NCBI GenBank assembly: GCA_021777635.1
Contig: JAJYDI010000020.1
Coordinates: 1 to 16,427 of the forward strand
Direction of reading: 5' to 3'
DNA length: 16,427 nt
From: Pseudomonadota bacterium
GTDB taxonomy: Bacteria; Pseudomonadota; Gammaproteobacteria; Xanthomonadales; Rhodanobacteraceae
In this document: in pieces, positions 9,053 to 16,427 of the stretch
Position numbering within the stretch: position 1 is the first letter of the stretch
How the letters are laid out: each line of letters starts with the position of its first letter
The notes under the pieces: generated by a model
Told to the model about the DNA's origin: nothing
The model's database searches: none
What the model saw: the letters and a program-made list of their open reading frames with translations, nothing else
Translations under genes and position numbers: made by a program

Positions 9053-10155
9053 GCTTCGACGCCGCGTCACTGACCAACGCCGCGATCGGCGACTTGCGTG
9101 CCTATGACCCCGGCCACGATCTGCCCGCTCTGCGGCTGCGCTTCGGCGCCGCCATCGCCGAGTTGGGTTCGAACGAGAATCCGCTGGGCCCGAGCCCGCG
9201 CGCCCGCGCCGCGGCGCAGATCGCGCTGGCCAATATTCATCGCTATCCCGATCCCAAGGGTGGCGCACTGAAAGCCGCCCTGTCCCGACGCTTGAATGTC
9301 GATCGCGATCGCATCGCACTCGGCAACGGCTCGCACGAGCTGCTGATGCTGCTGGCGCAGTGCTTCGCCGATGCCGCGCACGAGGTCATCTACTCGCAAT
9401 ACGGCTTTGCGGTGTTCATGCTCGCCGCTGCGGCCAGCGGTGCGCGCGCGACGGCGATCCCGTCGCTGCCGGCGAACCATCCCGCCATGCCGCTGGGCCA
9501 CGACCTGGATGCCCTTGCGGCCGCGATCGGCAAGGCCACGCGGCTGGTCTACCTCGCCAATCCCAACAACCCGACCGGCAGCTGGTTCGACGACGACGCG
9601 CTGGCGGCGTTCCTGGATCGCGTGCCGCCGCAGGTCCTGGTGGTGGTGGATGAGGCATATCACGAATACGTCGATGCGCCCGGACTGAGCAGCGCGCTGC
9701 AGTTCGCCGAGCGCCACCCCAATCTCGTCGTGACACGAACCTTTTCCAAGGCCTACGGGCTTGCCGGGCTGCGCGTGGGCTACGCCGTGGCGCACCCGTC
9801 GGTGATCGCGGTGCTGGAGCGCTTGCGCGAATCCTTCAACGTCAATGGCGTGGCGCTGGCCGCCGCCGAAGCCGCGCTGGAGGACCCTGGGCATTTGGCG
9901 CGGGTACGCGAATTCAACCGCAGCGAGCGTGCCTGGCTGGCAGCCGAACTGGCTCGCCGCGGCTACCGTACCTTGCCCTCGCAGACCAACTTCCTGTTGC
10001 TGGATCTGGCTCGGGACGCGACGCTGCTGGAGCGGCACCTGTTCGAGCACGGCGTGATCGTGCGCCCGATGGGCGGATACGGGCTGGCGCATGCGTTGCG
10101 CATCAGCATCGGCAGGCGCGACGAGAACCTGCGCCTGCTGGAAGCGCTGCCGTGA
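9049..10155 (+). CDS. hisC: Histidinol-phosphate / aromatic aminotransferase (HisC family)
   Basis: This is a fold-type I PLP aminotransferase of 368 aa. Family marks are ELGSNENPLGPSP near the start, GNGSHELLML, YSQYGFAVF, YLANPNNPTGSWF, VVDEAYHEYV and TFSKAYGLAGLRVGY, where Lys234 should hold PLP. The C-terminus has QTNFLLLDLA and the phosphate/substrate arginine region VRPMGGYGLAHALRISIG. Sequence alone says HisC, but the position between pheA and aroA, far from other his genes, resembles Pseudomonas hisC2, whose product is thought to aminate phenylpyruvate or hydroxyphenylpyruvate. I infer an aromatic aminotransferase role, perhaps shared with histidine synthesis. The GTG start overlaps the pheA stop, and the gene's own stop overlaps the aroA start (GTGA at both). 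Confidence 0.93.
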   Translation: MSFDAASLTNAAIGDLRAYDPGHDLPALRLRFGAAIAELGSNENPLGPSPRARAAAQIALANIHRYPDPKGGALKAALSRRLNVDRDRIALGNGSHELLMLLAQCFADAAHEVIYSQYGFAVFMLAAAASGARATAIPSLPANHPAMPLGHDLDALAAAIGKATRLVYLANPNNPTGSWFDDDALAAFLDRVPPQVLVVVDEAYHEYVDAPGLSSALQFAERHPNLVVTRTFSKAYGLAGLRVGYAVAHPSVIAVLERLRESFNVNGVALAAAEAALEDPGHLARVREFNRSERAWLAAELARRGYRTLPSQTNFLLLDLARDATLLERHLFEHGVIVRPMGGYGLAHALRISIGRRDENLRLLEALP

Positions 10156-11483
10156 GCACACGACTCGACTGGATCAGCCACCCGGCCGGGCCGCTGCACG
10201 GCGAGCTGCGCGTGCCTGGCGACAAGTCGATCTCGCACCGCGCGCTGATGCTGGCGTCGCTGGCCGAGGGACGCTCGCACATCGAGGGCTTTCTCGAGGG
10301 CGAGGACACGCGCGCTACCGCCGCGATCCTGCAACAGCTGGGCGTGCGTTTCACCGCGCCCGCCGCTGGCGTGCGTGTGATCGACGGCGTCGGCCTGCAC
10401 GGCCTGCGCGCCTCCACGCAGCCACTCGATTGCGGCAACGCCGGCACCGGCATGCGCCTGCTGGCTGGACTGCTGGCGGGGCAGGGCTTCGACAGCACGC
10501 TGGTGGGCGATGCGTCGCTGTCGCGCCGACCGATGCGGCGGGTGATCGACCCGTTGGCCGCCATGGGCGCGCGCATCGACAGCCACGACGGGTTGCCGCC
10601 GTTGCATATTCACGGCGGAATTGGCCTGCGCGGGGTCACGATGGACACTGCCGTCGCCAGCGCCCAGGTGAAATCGGCGATCCTGCTGGCAGGCCTTTAT
10701 GCCGAGGGCACGACCGAGGTGCGCGAACCGCAGCCGACACGCGATTACACCGAGCGCATGCTGGCGACCTTCGGCTGGCCGATCACGTTCGGACCCGGCT
10801 GGGCGCGCCTGGACGGCGGATATCGACTGCATGCGGCCGACGTACGCATCCCCGGCGATTTTTCCTCAGCCGCCTTTCTGGCCGTCGCCGCCAGCGTGAC
10901 CCCCGGCAGCGATCTCGTGCTGTGCAATGTGGGCCTCAATCCGCGCCGCACCGGCCTGCTCGAGGCATTGCGCGCAATGGGCGCGGATATCGCCATCGAG
11001 CGAACCAGCCAGCAGGGTGGCGAACCGGTTGGCGACCTGCGCGTGCGTCACGCGCCACTGCACGGCATCGAGATCCCGGCGGCGCTGGTGGCGGACATGA
11101 TCGACGAGTGTCCGGCCCTGTTTGTCGCCGCGGCGCGTGCACGGGGCCGGACCGTGCTGCGCGGCGCGGCCGAACTGCGGGTCAAGGAGTCCGACCGCAT
11201 CGCGGTGATGGCCGCCGGATTGCGCCGGCTCGGCGCCGCGGTCGACGAGCGGCCCGACGGCGCCGTGATCGAGGGCGGCGCCCTGCACGGCGGCGAGGTC
11301 GACAGCTGCGGTGATCATCGCTGCGCGATGAGTTTCGTCCTGGCCGGACTGGTCGCCGAAGCACCAGTGCACATCCGCGACTGCGCCAATGTCGCCACGT
11401 CGTTCCCGGGGTTTCTCGATACAGCCCGCGCGGCCGGCATGGTTGTTGCCACGTCTCCCGCAGCGGATGGGGCGGTCCCATGA
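10152..11483 (+). CDS. aroA: 3-phosphoshikimate 1-carboxyvinyltransferase (EPSP synthase)
   Basis: EPSP synthase joins phosphoenolpyruvate to shikimate-3-phosphate, the sixth shikimate-pathway step. The product is 443 aa. The two-lobed fold is indicated by [12 protein letters not shown] (22-33), [10 protein letters not shown] (93-102), [52 protein letters not shown] (315-319) and [10 protein letters not shown]. The pattern (GDKS, SAQVK, RDYTE, NPRRTG) is closer to class II EPSP synthases such as the Agrobacterium CP4 type than to E. coli AroA. The PEP-site residue that is Ala100 in CP4 is Gly98 here. GDHR is followed by Cys391 where Ile is usual. The GTG start overlaps the hisC stop, and the TGA overlaps the kdsB ATG. 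tyrA, often found between hisC and aroA in Pseudomonas, is missing here. Confidence 0.97.
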   Translation: MSTRLDWISHPAGPLHGELRVPGDKSISHRALMLASLAEGRSHIEGFLEGEDTRATAAILQQLGVRFTAPAAGVRVIDGVGLHGLRASTQPLDCGNAGTGMRLLAGLLAGQGFDSTLVGDASLSRRPMRRVIDPLAAMGARIDSHDGLPPLHIHGGIGLRGVTMDTAVASAQVKSAILLAGLYAEGTTEVREPQPTRDYTERMLATFGWPITFGPGWARLDGGYRLHAADVRIPGDFSSAAFLAVAASVTPGSDLVLCNVGLNPRRTGLLEALRAMGADIAIERTSQQGGEPVGDLRVRHAPLHGIEIPAALVADMIDECPALFVAAARARGRTVLRGAAELRVKESDRIAVMAAGLRRLGAAVDERPDGAVIEGGALHGGEVDSCGDHRCAMSFVLAGLVAEAPVHIRDCANVATSFPGFLDTARAAGMVVATSPAADGAVP

Positions 11484-12286
11484 ACAACGAGGCAGACGGG
11501 CTGCCGCCTTTCATCATCGCCATCCCGGCACGCTACGGCGCCAGCCGCCTGCCGGGCAAACCGCTGCGCCTGCTGGGCGGCGAGCCGCTGATCCGGCACG
11601 TGGTGCGACGGGCGCAATCTGCCGGCGCGGCCGCAGTCGTGGTCGCCACCGATGATGCGCGCATCGTCGCGGCACTGGCCGGCAGCGGCGCCCAGATCGC
11701 GATGACCGCCACGACCCATGCCTCCGGCAGCGACCGGCTGGCCGAATGCGCGGTTCACCTTGGCTGGAACGACGCGACTGTCATCGTCAATCTGCAAGGT
11801 GACGAACCGTTCGCCCCCGTGGCGGGAATCCGCGCCGTGGTCGCGGCACTGGTCACGTCCGGTGCTCCGATGGCGACCCTGGCCGCGCCGATCACCGGGA
11901 TCGAGCAGTTGTTCGACCCCCACCTCGTCAAGGTCGTACGCGACTGTCATGGCCATGCGCTGTATTTCAGCCGCGCGCCACTGCCTTGGGCGCGTGATGC
12001 CTTTGCCGTCGACCGCACGCAACTGCCCGCCAACATGCCGTTCCTGCGCCACATCGGCATCTATGCCTATCGCGCCGGGTTCCTGCGCAGCTTTCCGTCG
12101 CTGCCGCGCACGCCGCTGGAGCAGGCCGAATCGCTGGAGCAGCTGCGCGTCCTGGAGCACGGCCACGCCATCGCAGTCGCTCTGACACCCGAAGCCTTTC
12201 CACCCGGCATCGACACCCCCGACGACCTGGCCCGCGCGGAACGGGATCTTGGTGCGGATGCCACGGCCGATCGCAGCAGCAGTTAA
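11480..12286 (+). CDS. kdsB: 3-deoxy-manno-octulosonate cytidylyltransferase (CMP-KDO synthetase)
   Basis: KdsB activates KDO with CTP to give CMP-KDO for the LPS inner core. The product is 268 aa, slightly longer than E. coli KdsB (248), mostly through a loose C-terminal tail after [14 protein letters not shown]. The nucleotide-binding motif [14 protein letters not shown] is at 16-29. Further motifs are [26 protein letters not shown] (Asp108 likely a metal ligand), [28 protein letters not shown] and [11 protein letters not shown]. The ATG overlaps the aroA stop as ATGA, so it is probably translated together with the aromatic operon, which ties LPS precursor supply to shikimate genes. In many relatives cmk and rpsA follow aroA instead. 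The TAA stop forms part of a candidate -10 for the next gene. Confidence 0.96.
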   Translation: MNNEADGLPPFIIAIPARYGASRLPGKPLRLLGGEPLIRHVVRRAQSAGAAAVVVATDDARIVAALAGSGAQIAMTATTHASGSDRLAECAVHLGWNDATVIVNLQGDEPFAPVAGIRAVVAALVTSGAPMATLAAPITGIEQLFDPHLVKVVRDCHGHALYFSRAPLPWARDAFAVDRTQLPANMPFLRHIGIYAYRAGFLRSFPSLPRTPLEQAESLEQLRVLEHGHAIAVALTPEAFPPGIDTPDDLARAERDLGADATADRSSS

Positions 12287-12289
12287 GAT
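12284..12289 (+). promoter_or_regulatory. Possible -10 box of the NHL gene, overlapping the kdsB stop codon
   Basis: TAAGAT (4/6 to TATAAT, with the key TA and final T) begins with the kdsB TAA stop. It would start transcription near 12296, about 16 bases before the ATG at 12312 and just upstream of the GGGGAGGAG ribosome site. No convincing -35 is visible, so the evidence is weak by itself. Confidence 0.3.
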
Positions 12290-12311
12290 CAGCCCGCACA
12301 GGGGAGGAGCC

Positions 12312-13730
12312 ATGCCGACGCGCAGCGTGGTGCAGGAATTTCCAGACGATCTCGATTGGGTCAACGTGGGCGATCGGCCGTCGCTGGCGTCGCTGCGCGG
12401 CCGCGTCGTGCTGCTGGTGTTCTTCAGCTACGACAGCATCCACAGCATCAACCTGATGCCGGCGCTGCGCCAGCTGCAGACCAAGTACCACGATGGTGTC
12501 GCCGTGCTCGGCATCCACGTGCCCAAATACGCGGCACAGCGCGATGCGGCAGCCGTACTCAAGGCGGCCAATCGGCTGCATCTCCGGTTCCCGGTCGCCA
12601 ATGACGCCGACTGGCTGCTGTGGCGCCGGTTGGAGATCGAAGCGTGGCCCAGCGTACTGGTCCTGGACTGCGAGAGTCAGCAGGCGGCGCGCGTGCAGGG
12701 CGACGATTGCGTGCGCGATCTCGACGAGATGGTCGCTGCATTGCTCGATGAGGCCGCGGCGCGCGACCTGCGCCGTTTCGACCCGGCTCCGACCTCGTCC
12801 CGTCCGGAGCCGCGCGTGGCGCTGCGATTTCCCGGCGCACTGGCAATCGCCGGCGAGCGCCTGTACGTCAGCGACAGCGCTCACAATCGCGTGCTGGAGT
12901 GCAACCTCGATGGCCGGGTGCTGCGGCAGTTCGGTTCCGGCAACCCCGGCTACTGGGATGGGCACAGCAATGATGCGGGCTTCAGCGATCCGCAGGGTCT
13001 GGCGCTGCTCGGCGACGCGCTGTTCGTCGCCGATACCGGCAACCACGCGGTGCGCCGGATTCGCCTGCTGACGGGCGATGTTGCCACCGTGCTCGGGCAT
13101 GGCGAACTGGGCTACGACGCCCCCCGAGGCGGCATCGCCGGCAGCGAACTGGCCATCAGCGCACCGGTCGGCCTCGCTGCGGGCGCGGATCGCCTGTACG
13201 TGTCGCTGGCCGGGCAACACCAGATCTGGCAGATCCATCTCGGCGACGATCGGGTCGACGTGCTGGCCGGCAGCGGTCTGGCCGATGTGGTCGATGGCGA
13301 AGCGCTGTCGGCCGCGTTTGCGCAGCCGGCGGCGCTGGCGCTGCTGCCGGGCCAGCTGCTGGTGGCCGATGCCGGCGGCAATGCCCTGCGTGCCGTGCGC
13401 CTGGCCGATGGCATGGTCTCGACGCTGGCCGGAGCCGGACGCTGGCAACCCGGGAAAGGCGAGATCGGCGCCTGCCTGGCGCACCCGCTGGGCATCGGCG
13501 TGGATGGCACCGGTCACGCCTTCGTCGCCGATACGCTCAACGATCGCGTGGTGGCCTATGCCGGAACCGGAACCGGCGTGCGGGTCCTGAAACTTGGCGA
13601 ACGGCTGCATGAGCCGGCGGGCCTGTGTGTGGATGGTCGTACTCTGTGGCTGGCGGATCGCAACGCGCATGCGGTACTGCGCGTGAATCTCGAGAACGGC
13701 GAGATCCGGCGCCTGCCGATCGGCGAGTAA
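12312..13730 (+). CDS. Thioredoxin-fold and NHL-repeat beta-propeller protein lacking active-site cysteines
   Basis: The protein is 472 aa with a strong ribosome site, GGGGAGGAG, just before the ATG. Residues ~20-150 form a thioredoxin-like domain (GRVVLLVFFSYD, then VAVLGIHVPKY, RFPVANDADWLLW, EAWPSVLVLD with a cis-proline position). Residues ~170-470 hold about six NHL repeats, each with the pattern LFVADTGNHAVRRI or close to it, which would make a beta-propeller. The layout is that of the NHLRC2 family. In that family the active-site strand reads about FWTYCCINC; here it is FFSYDSIHS at 37-45, so all the cysteines are gone (Cys-Cys-Ile-Asn-Cys becomes Asp-Ser-Ile-His-Ser). A thiol-disulfide reaction at this site is therefore unlikely. 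There is no signal peptide, so it is probably cytoplasmic. The gene lies between kdsB and uvrC with gaps of 25 and 10 bases. Its function is unknown; a binding or scaffold role is my inference. Confidence 0.85.
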   Translation: MPTRSVVQEFPDDLDWVNVGDRPSLASLRGRVVLLVFFSYDSIHSINLMPALRQLQTKYHDGVAVLGIHVPKYAAQRDAAAVLKAANRLHLRFPVANDADWLLWRRLEIEAWPSVLVLDCESQQAARVQGDDCVRDLDEMVAALLDEAAARDLRRFDPAPTSSRPEPRVALRFPGALAIAGERLYVSDSAHNRVLECNLDGRVLRQFGSGNPGYWDGHSNDAGFSDPQGLALLGDALFVADTGNHAVRRIRLLTGDVATVLGHGELGYDAPRGGIAGSELAISAPVGLAAGADRLYVSLAGQHQIWQIHLGDDRVDVLAGSGLADVVDGEALSAAFAQPAALALLPGQLLVADAGGNALRAVRLADGMVSTLAGAGRWQPGKGEIGACLAHPLGIGVDGTGHAFVADTLNDRVVAYAGTGTGVRVLKLGERLHEPAGLCVDGRTLWLADRNAHAVLRVNLENGEIRRLPIGE

Positions 13731-13733
13731 AAT
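13728..13733 (+). promoter_or_regulatory. Possible -10 box of uvrC, overlapping the NHL-gene stop codon
   Basis: TAAAAT (5/6 to TATAAT) begins with the TAA stop of the NHL gene and is followed by CCGCGCG and then the uvrC ATG at 13741. Transcription would start at about the A of ATG, giving a leaderless mRNA, which fits the lack of a Shine-Dalgarno before uvrC. No good -35 is seen 17 bases upstream. Confidence 0.35.
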
Positions 13734-13740
13734 CCGCGCG

Positions 13741-15567
13741 ATGCAAGCAGGCAACCCGGCCCCCTTCGACGGCAAGGCCTATGTCCATACGCTGACCGCC
13801 GCGCCCGGCGTCTACCGCATGTTCGGCGCCAGCGACGATCTGCTTTACGTCGGCAAGGCCGGCAGCCTGAAGAAGCGGGTCGGCAGCTATTTCCTGAAAC
13901 CGCGCATGGATCCGCGGATCGCGGCCATGGTGGCGCAGATCGCGCGCATCGAGACCACGGTCACTCGTACCGAGGGTGAGGCGCTGCTGCTCGAGGCGCA
14001 GCTGATCAAGACGCTGAAGCCGCGCTACAACATTCTGTTGCGTGACGACAAGAGCTATCCCGGCCTGTACCTGTCGAGCTTCCAGGACTATCCACGGCTG
14101 GTTTTCCATCGCGGTGCCCGAAAGGCGCCGGGCCGTTATTTCGGACCGTATCCGAATACGCACGCAGTGCGCGAAAGCCTGAATCTGATGCAGAAGCTGT
14201 TCAAGCTGCGCCAGTGCGAAGACAGTTATTTTCGCAATCGCTCGCGACCCTGCCTGCAGCATCAGATCGGCCGCTGCAGCGCACCCTGCGTCGGCCTGAT
14301 CGAACGCGACCGGTATGCCGCTGACGTTCGCCATGTGGAGATGTTTCTGGAGGGCCGCAGCAGCACCGTGACCGACGAGATCGCCGCCGCCATGGAACAG
14401 GCCAGCGCGGCGCTGGATTTCGAGCTTGCCGCACGACTGCGTGACCAGGTCGCCGCATTGCGGCAGCTGCAGAGTCGCCGCTACGTGCAGGGCGCCGTGG
14501 CCGACATGGATGTGCTCGCCTGCCGCATCGAGGCGGGGCAAGCCTGCGTCAGCGTGCTGTTTTTCCGCGCCGGTGTCAGCCTGGGGTCGCGCGATTTCTT
14601 TCCGCGGCTGCCGTTCGAAGCAGAGCCGGGCGAGGTACTGACGCAATTCATCGCTCAGTACTACCTTGAACGTCCGTCGCCCGCCGAGCTGGTGCTGAGC
14701 GCCGCGCCGGTGGATGCCACGCTCCTGACCGATGCACTCTCGGCGCATGCCGGTCATCGGGTTCGCATCGGAAGCGCGCCGCGCGGCGATCGCGCGCGGT
14801 TCCTGGAGCTCGCACTGCGCAATGCCGATGCCGCCATGGCGAGCCGGCTCGCCAGCCGGCAGACACTCGATATGCGCTTCGAGGATCTGCGCCGACTGCT
14901 TGGCCTGATTGCGCCGCCGCAGCGCATCGAATGTTTCGACATCAGCCACACCCAGGGCGAGGCCACCGTGGCGTCCTGTGTCGTGTTCGGCCCGGAAGGA
15001 GCGGAGAAGAGCCACTACCGTCGCTTCAATATCGCCGATATCACGCCCGGCGATGACTACGCGGCGATGGAGCAGGCGCTGACCCGGCGCTTTCGTCGCC
15101 TGAAGGAGGGTGAAGGCAGCCGCCCGGACCTCCTGCTGATCGACGGCGGCAAGGGACAGGTGCAGCGCGCCCTGCGGGTTCTGCGCCATCTGGATATCGA
15201 GGGCATCGCGGTGGTCGGCGTTGCCAAGGGACCAACGCGACGCGCCGGCGAGGAAACCCTGATCCTCGCCGACAGTGCTCGCGAATTGCACCCTGGAGCT
15301 TCATCGCCGGCACTGCACCTGATCGCGGCGATTCGCGACGAGTCGCACCGCTTCGCGATCGGCGCCCATCGCAAGCGCCGCCAGGCGGCGCGGGAGGGCA
15401 GCGTGCTCGATGACATCGCCGGCATCGGGCCGCGTCGGCGCACCGCCCTGTTGCGTGCATTCGGCGGCTTGGCCGGCCTCGCCGCCGCCGGCATTGAGGA
15501 ACTGGCCCGCGTCAAGGGCATCGATCGCGCTCTCGCCGAGCGCATCTACGACGCATTGCACGGCTGA
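13741..15567 (+). CDS. uvrC: UvrABC excision nuclease subunit C
   Basis: UvrC makes both incisions around a lesion in nucleotide excision repair after UvrAB loading. The product is 608 aa (610 in E. coli) and looks complete. The GIY-YIG nuclease for the 3' cut is at ~20-100 (GVY 23-25, YVG 36-38, Arg46, and TEGEALLLEAQLIK with the catalytic Glu). Cysteines 159, 171, 179 and 183 keep the 12-8-4 spacing of the E. coli Fe-S ligands. A UVR domain for UvrB contact is at ~212-245. The RNase H-like nuclease for the 5' cut starts near 390 with Asp400 in FDISHTQGE, followed by GDDYAAM and LLIDGGKGQ. Tandem helix-hairpin-helix motifs end the chain (IAGIGPRRRTALL, VKGIDRALAERIY). The start is the ATG at 13741, without a Shine-Dalgarno. 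pgsA follows after 54 bases. The response regulator gene uvrY, next to uvrC in E. coli, is not here. Confidence 0.98.
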   Translation: MQAGNPAPFDGKAYVHTLTAAPGVYRMFGASDDLLYVGKAGSLKKRVGSYFLKPRMDPRIAAMVAQIARIETTVTRTEGEALLLEAQLIKTLKPRYNILLRDDKSYPGLYLSSFQDYPRLVFHRGARKAPGRYFGPYPNTHAVRESLNLMQKLFKLRQCEDSYFRNRSRPCLQHQIGRCSAPCVGLIERDRYAADVRHVEMFLEGRSSTVTDEIAAAMEQASAALDFELAARLRDQVAALRQLQSRRYVQGAVADMDVLACRIEAGQACVSVLFFRAGVSLGSRDFFPRLPFEAEPGEVLTQFIAQYYLERPSPAELVLSAAPVDATLLTDALSAHAGHRVRIGSAPRGDRARFLELALRNADAAMASRLASRQTLDMRFEDLRRLLGLIAPPQRIECFDISHTQGEATVASCVVFGPEGAEKSHYRRFNIADITPGDDYAAMEQALTRRFRRLKEGEGSRPDLLLIDGGKGQVQRALRVLRHLDIEGIAVVGVAKGPTRRAGEETLILADSARELHPGASSPALHLIAAIRDESHRFAIGAHRKRRQAAREGSVLDDIAGIGPRRRTALLRAFGGLAGLAAAGIEELARVKGIDRALAERIYDALHG

Positions 15568-15621
15568 CGCCCGTCGCCGTGGCGTGCCACACTGCGCAGG
15601 CCCGCAAGAACCGGTTGCCGC

Positions 15622-16194
15622 ATGCGTCTGAACATTCCGACCTGGCTGACCCTGTTCCGCATTGCCCTGCTGCCGGTGATGGTGGTGGTGTACTACGCGC
15701 CGATGCGTCTCGCCGATTTCGCGGCCGCCGGCGTTTTCGTCGCGGCCGCGACGACCGACTGGCTGGATGGATGGCTCGCCCGCCGATGGGGCCAGACCTC
15801 GCGCTTCGGTGCCTTTCTCGATCCGGTCGCGGACAAGCTGATGGTCGCGGTGACGCTGATCCTGCTGGTGCAGGCCCACCCCAGTGTGCTGCTCGCGGTC
15901 ACCGCCGCGGTCATCGTCGGCCGCGAGATCGCGGTTTCGGCACTGCGCGAATGGATGGCCGAGATCGGCCAGCGCGCGCGCGTACGGGTGGCCACGATCG
16001 GCAAGATCAAGACCGTGATGCAACTGGTCGCTCTGGTGGTACTGCTGGTCGAGCGCAATGCCGAAACGCTGCGCCTTTACCACGTCGGCGAGTTCCTGCT
16101 GGTGATCGCGGCCGGTCTGACCCTGATCTCGGGCGTGGCCTATCTGCGCGCCGCCTGGCCTGCGCTTCGCGATGAAGGTCGGGGAGCGCCCTAG
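15622..16194 (+). CDS. pgsA: CDP-diacylglycerol--glycerol-3-phosphate 3-phosphatidyltransferase
   Basis: PgsA makes phosphatidylglycerophosphate from CDP-diacylglycerol and glycerol-3-phosphate, the first step to phosphatidylglycerol and cardiolipin at the inner membrane. The product is 190 aa with about four to six hydrophobic segments. The CDP-alcohol phosphotransferase signature D-x2-DG-x2-AR-x8-G-x3-D-x3-D is complete, with Asp46, Asp49, Asp67 and Asp71 in TDWLDGWLAR and FGAFLDPVADK. The N-terminus MRLNIPTWLTLFRI matches the family start. VGREIAVSALREWMAEIG and KIKTVMQL are further PgsA marks that favour this activity over phosphatidylserine or cardiolipin synthases. The order uvrC-pgsA-tRNA-Gly is the same as in E. 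coli. No strong Shine-Dalgarno is seen, and co-transcription with uvrC is likely. Confidence 0.96.
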   Translation: MRLNIPTWLTLFRIALLPVMVVVYYAPMRLADFAAAGVFVAAATTDWLDGWLARRWGQTSRFGAFLDPVADKLMVAVTLILLVQAHPSVLLAVTAAVIVGREIAVSALREWMAEIGQRARVRVATIGKIKTVMQLVALVVLLVERNAETLRLYHVGEFLLVIAAGLTLISGVAYLRAAWPALRDEGRGAP

Positions 16195-16210
16195 CGTCCG
16201 GATCGGATGC

Positions 16211-16255
16211 GGTGGCGCGCACCGCTGCCGGGCCGTTGCATCGGGTGGCGCGCAC
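16211..16255 (+). repeat. 12-bp direct repeat upstream of the tRNA promoter
   Basis: GGTGGCGCGCAC occurs at 16211-16222 and again at 16244-16255, 33 bases apart, in the 119-base gap between pgsA and the tRNA. The copies are identical; the flanks are not. The gap holds nothing else apart from the tRNA promoter. Confidence 0.5.
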
Positions 16256-16273
16256 GGCGAAGGCGCGCAGCTA

Positions 16274-16301
16274 TTGACACCCCGGAGGCCATCCGTACCA
16301 T
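16274..16301 (+). promoter_or_regulatory. Strong sigma-70 promoter of tRNA-Gly
   Basis: A perfect -35 box, TTGACA (16274-16279), is followed after 16 bases by TACCAT (16296-16301), a 4/6 -10 box. Transcription would start near 16308, about 6 bases before the mature tRNA. The GC-rich stretch after the -10 (ACGCCG) resembles the discriminator of stable-RNA promoters under stringent control. Confidence 0.8.
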
Positions 16302-16313
16302 ACGCCGTCTGAT

Positions 16314-16389
<76 letters not shown>

Positions 16390-16401
16390 TCGTTGCATCC
16401 G

Positions 16402-16427
16402 CAAAACCTCGGCCTCCCGAGGTTTTG
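16402..16427 (+). terminator. Rho-independent terminator after tRNA-Gly
   Basis: CAAAACCTCGG (16402-16412) and CCGAGGTTTTG (16417-16427) form a perfect 11-bp stem with the 4-base loop CCTC. The A run before and T run after the GC core let it work from either strand. It starts 13 bases after the tRNA CCA, so tRNA-Gly seems to be a single-gene unit. The window ends exactly at the stem, so any further T-tract is not visible. Confidence 0.8.

Noticed and set aside
11967..13775. Long open frame opposite kdsB and the NHL gene (602 aa)
   Set aside because: It runs across the ends of three plus-strand genes, has low-complexity Arg/Gln/Ala/His-rich content and no ribosome site; it is a shadow frame.
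13537..15291. Long open frame opposite uvrC (584 aa)
   Set aside because: It lies fully antisense to a clear uvrC and shows no family motif.
15564..15593. Promoter for pgsA (CTGACG and CACACT)
   Set aside because: Both boxes are poor and the spacer is 18 bases; co-transcription from uvrC explains pgsA as well.

Overview
The window is GC-rich, densely packed chromosomal DNA of a Gram-negative gammaproteobacterium. LPS synthesis is shown by kdsB, and the periplasmic sulfoxide repair pair msrP-msrQ is present. The PheA and AroA sequences resemble what I remember of Xanthomonadales (Lysobacterales) proteins, for example the AroA motifs GNAGTGMR and NPRRTG. I therefore infer that order or a close relative. 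I see no phage, transposon, CRISPR or plasmid gene.

Left part (1-5690). The 3' part of clpA, an AAA+ unfoldase cut by the window edge, runs rightward and meets infA (minus strand). Two related hairpins and a pair of TGACGTCA palindromes lie between them. Leftward genes follow: a patatin-like lipase and a small polyhydroxyalkanoate-system protein. The latter is divergent from a tail-anchored FHA-domain protein, and the two -10 boxes sit back to back. The FHA gene collides with the 3' end of msrQ, and the two coding regions overlap by 53 bp.

Middle (5032-12286). msrP-msrQ (minus) encode a periplasmic methionine sulfoxide reductase and its haem membrane partner. Divergent from them is a tight rightward operon, serC-pheA-hisC-aroA-kdsB, covering serine and PLP supply, phenylalanine synthesis, an aromatic/histidinol-phosphate aminotransferase, the shikimate step to EPSP, and KDO activation for LPS. 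The last three junctions are 4-base overlaps (GTGA, GTGA, ATGA), which implies translational coupling.

Right part (12312-16427). A thioredoxin-fold/NHL-propeller protein that has lost its active-site cysteines, uvrC (excision nuclease), pgsA (phosphatidylglycerophosphate synthase) and a tRNA-Gly(GCC) with a strong promoter and a perfect hairpin terminator. The uvrC-pgsA-tRNA-Gly order matches the E. coli uvrC-pgsA-glyW order.

No intergenic gap exceeds 300 bases. This is mostly a conserved housekeeping region. The points most worth a second look are the cysteine-less thioredoxin/NHL protein, the combined Tat and lipobox signal on MsrP, the mini-ORF fused to the serC start, the back-to-back promoters at 4287-4316, and the -10 boxes built on upstream stop codons. 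I did not find convincing evidence of a wholly new system.
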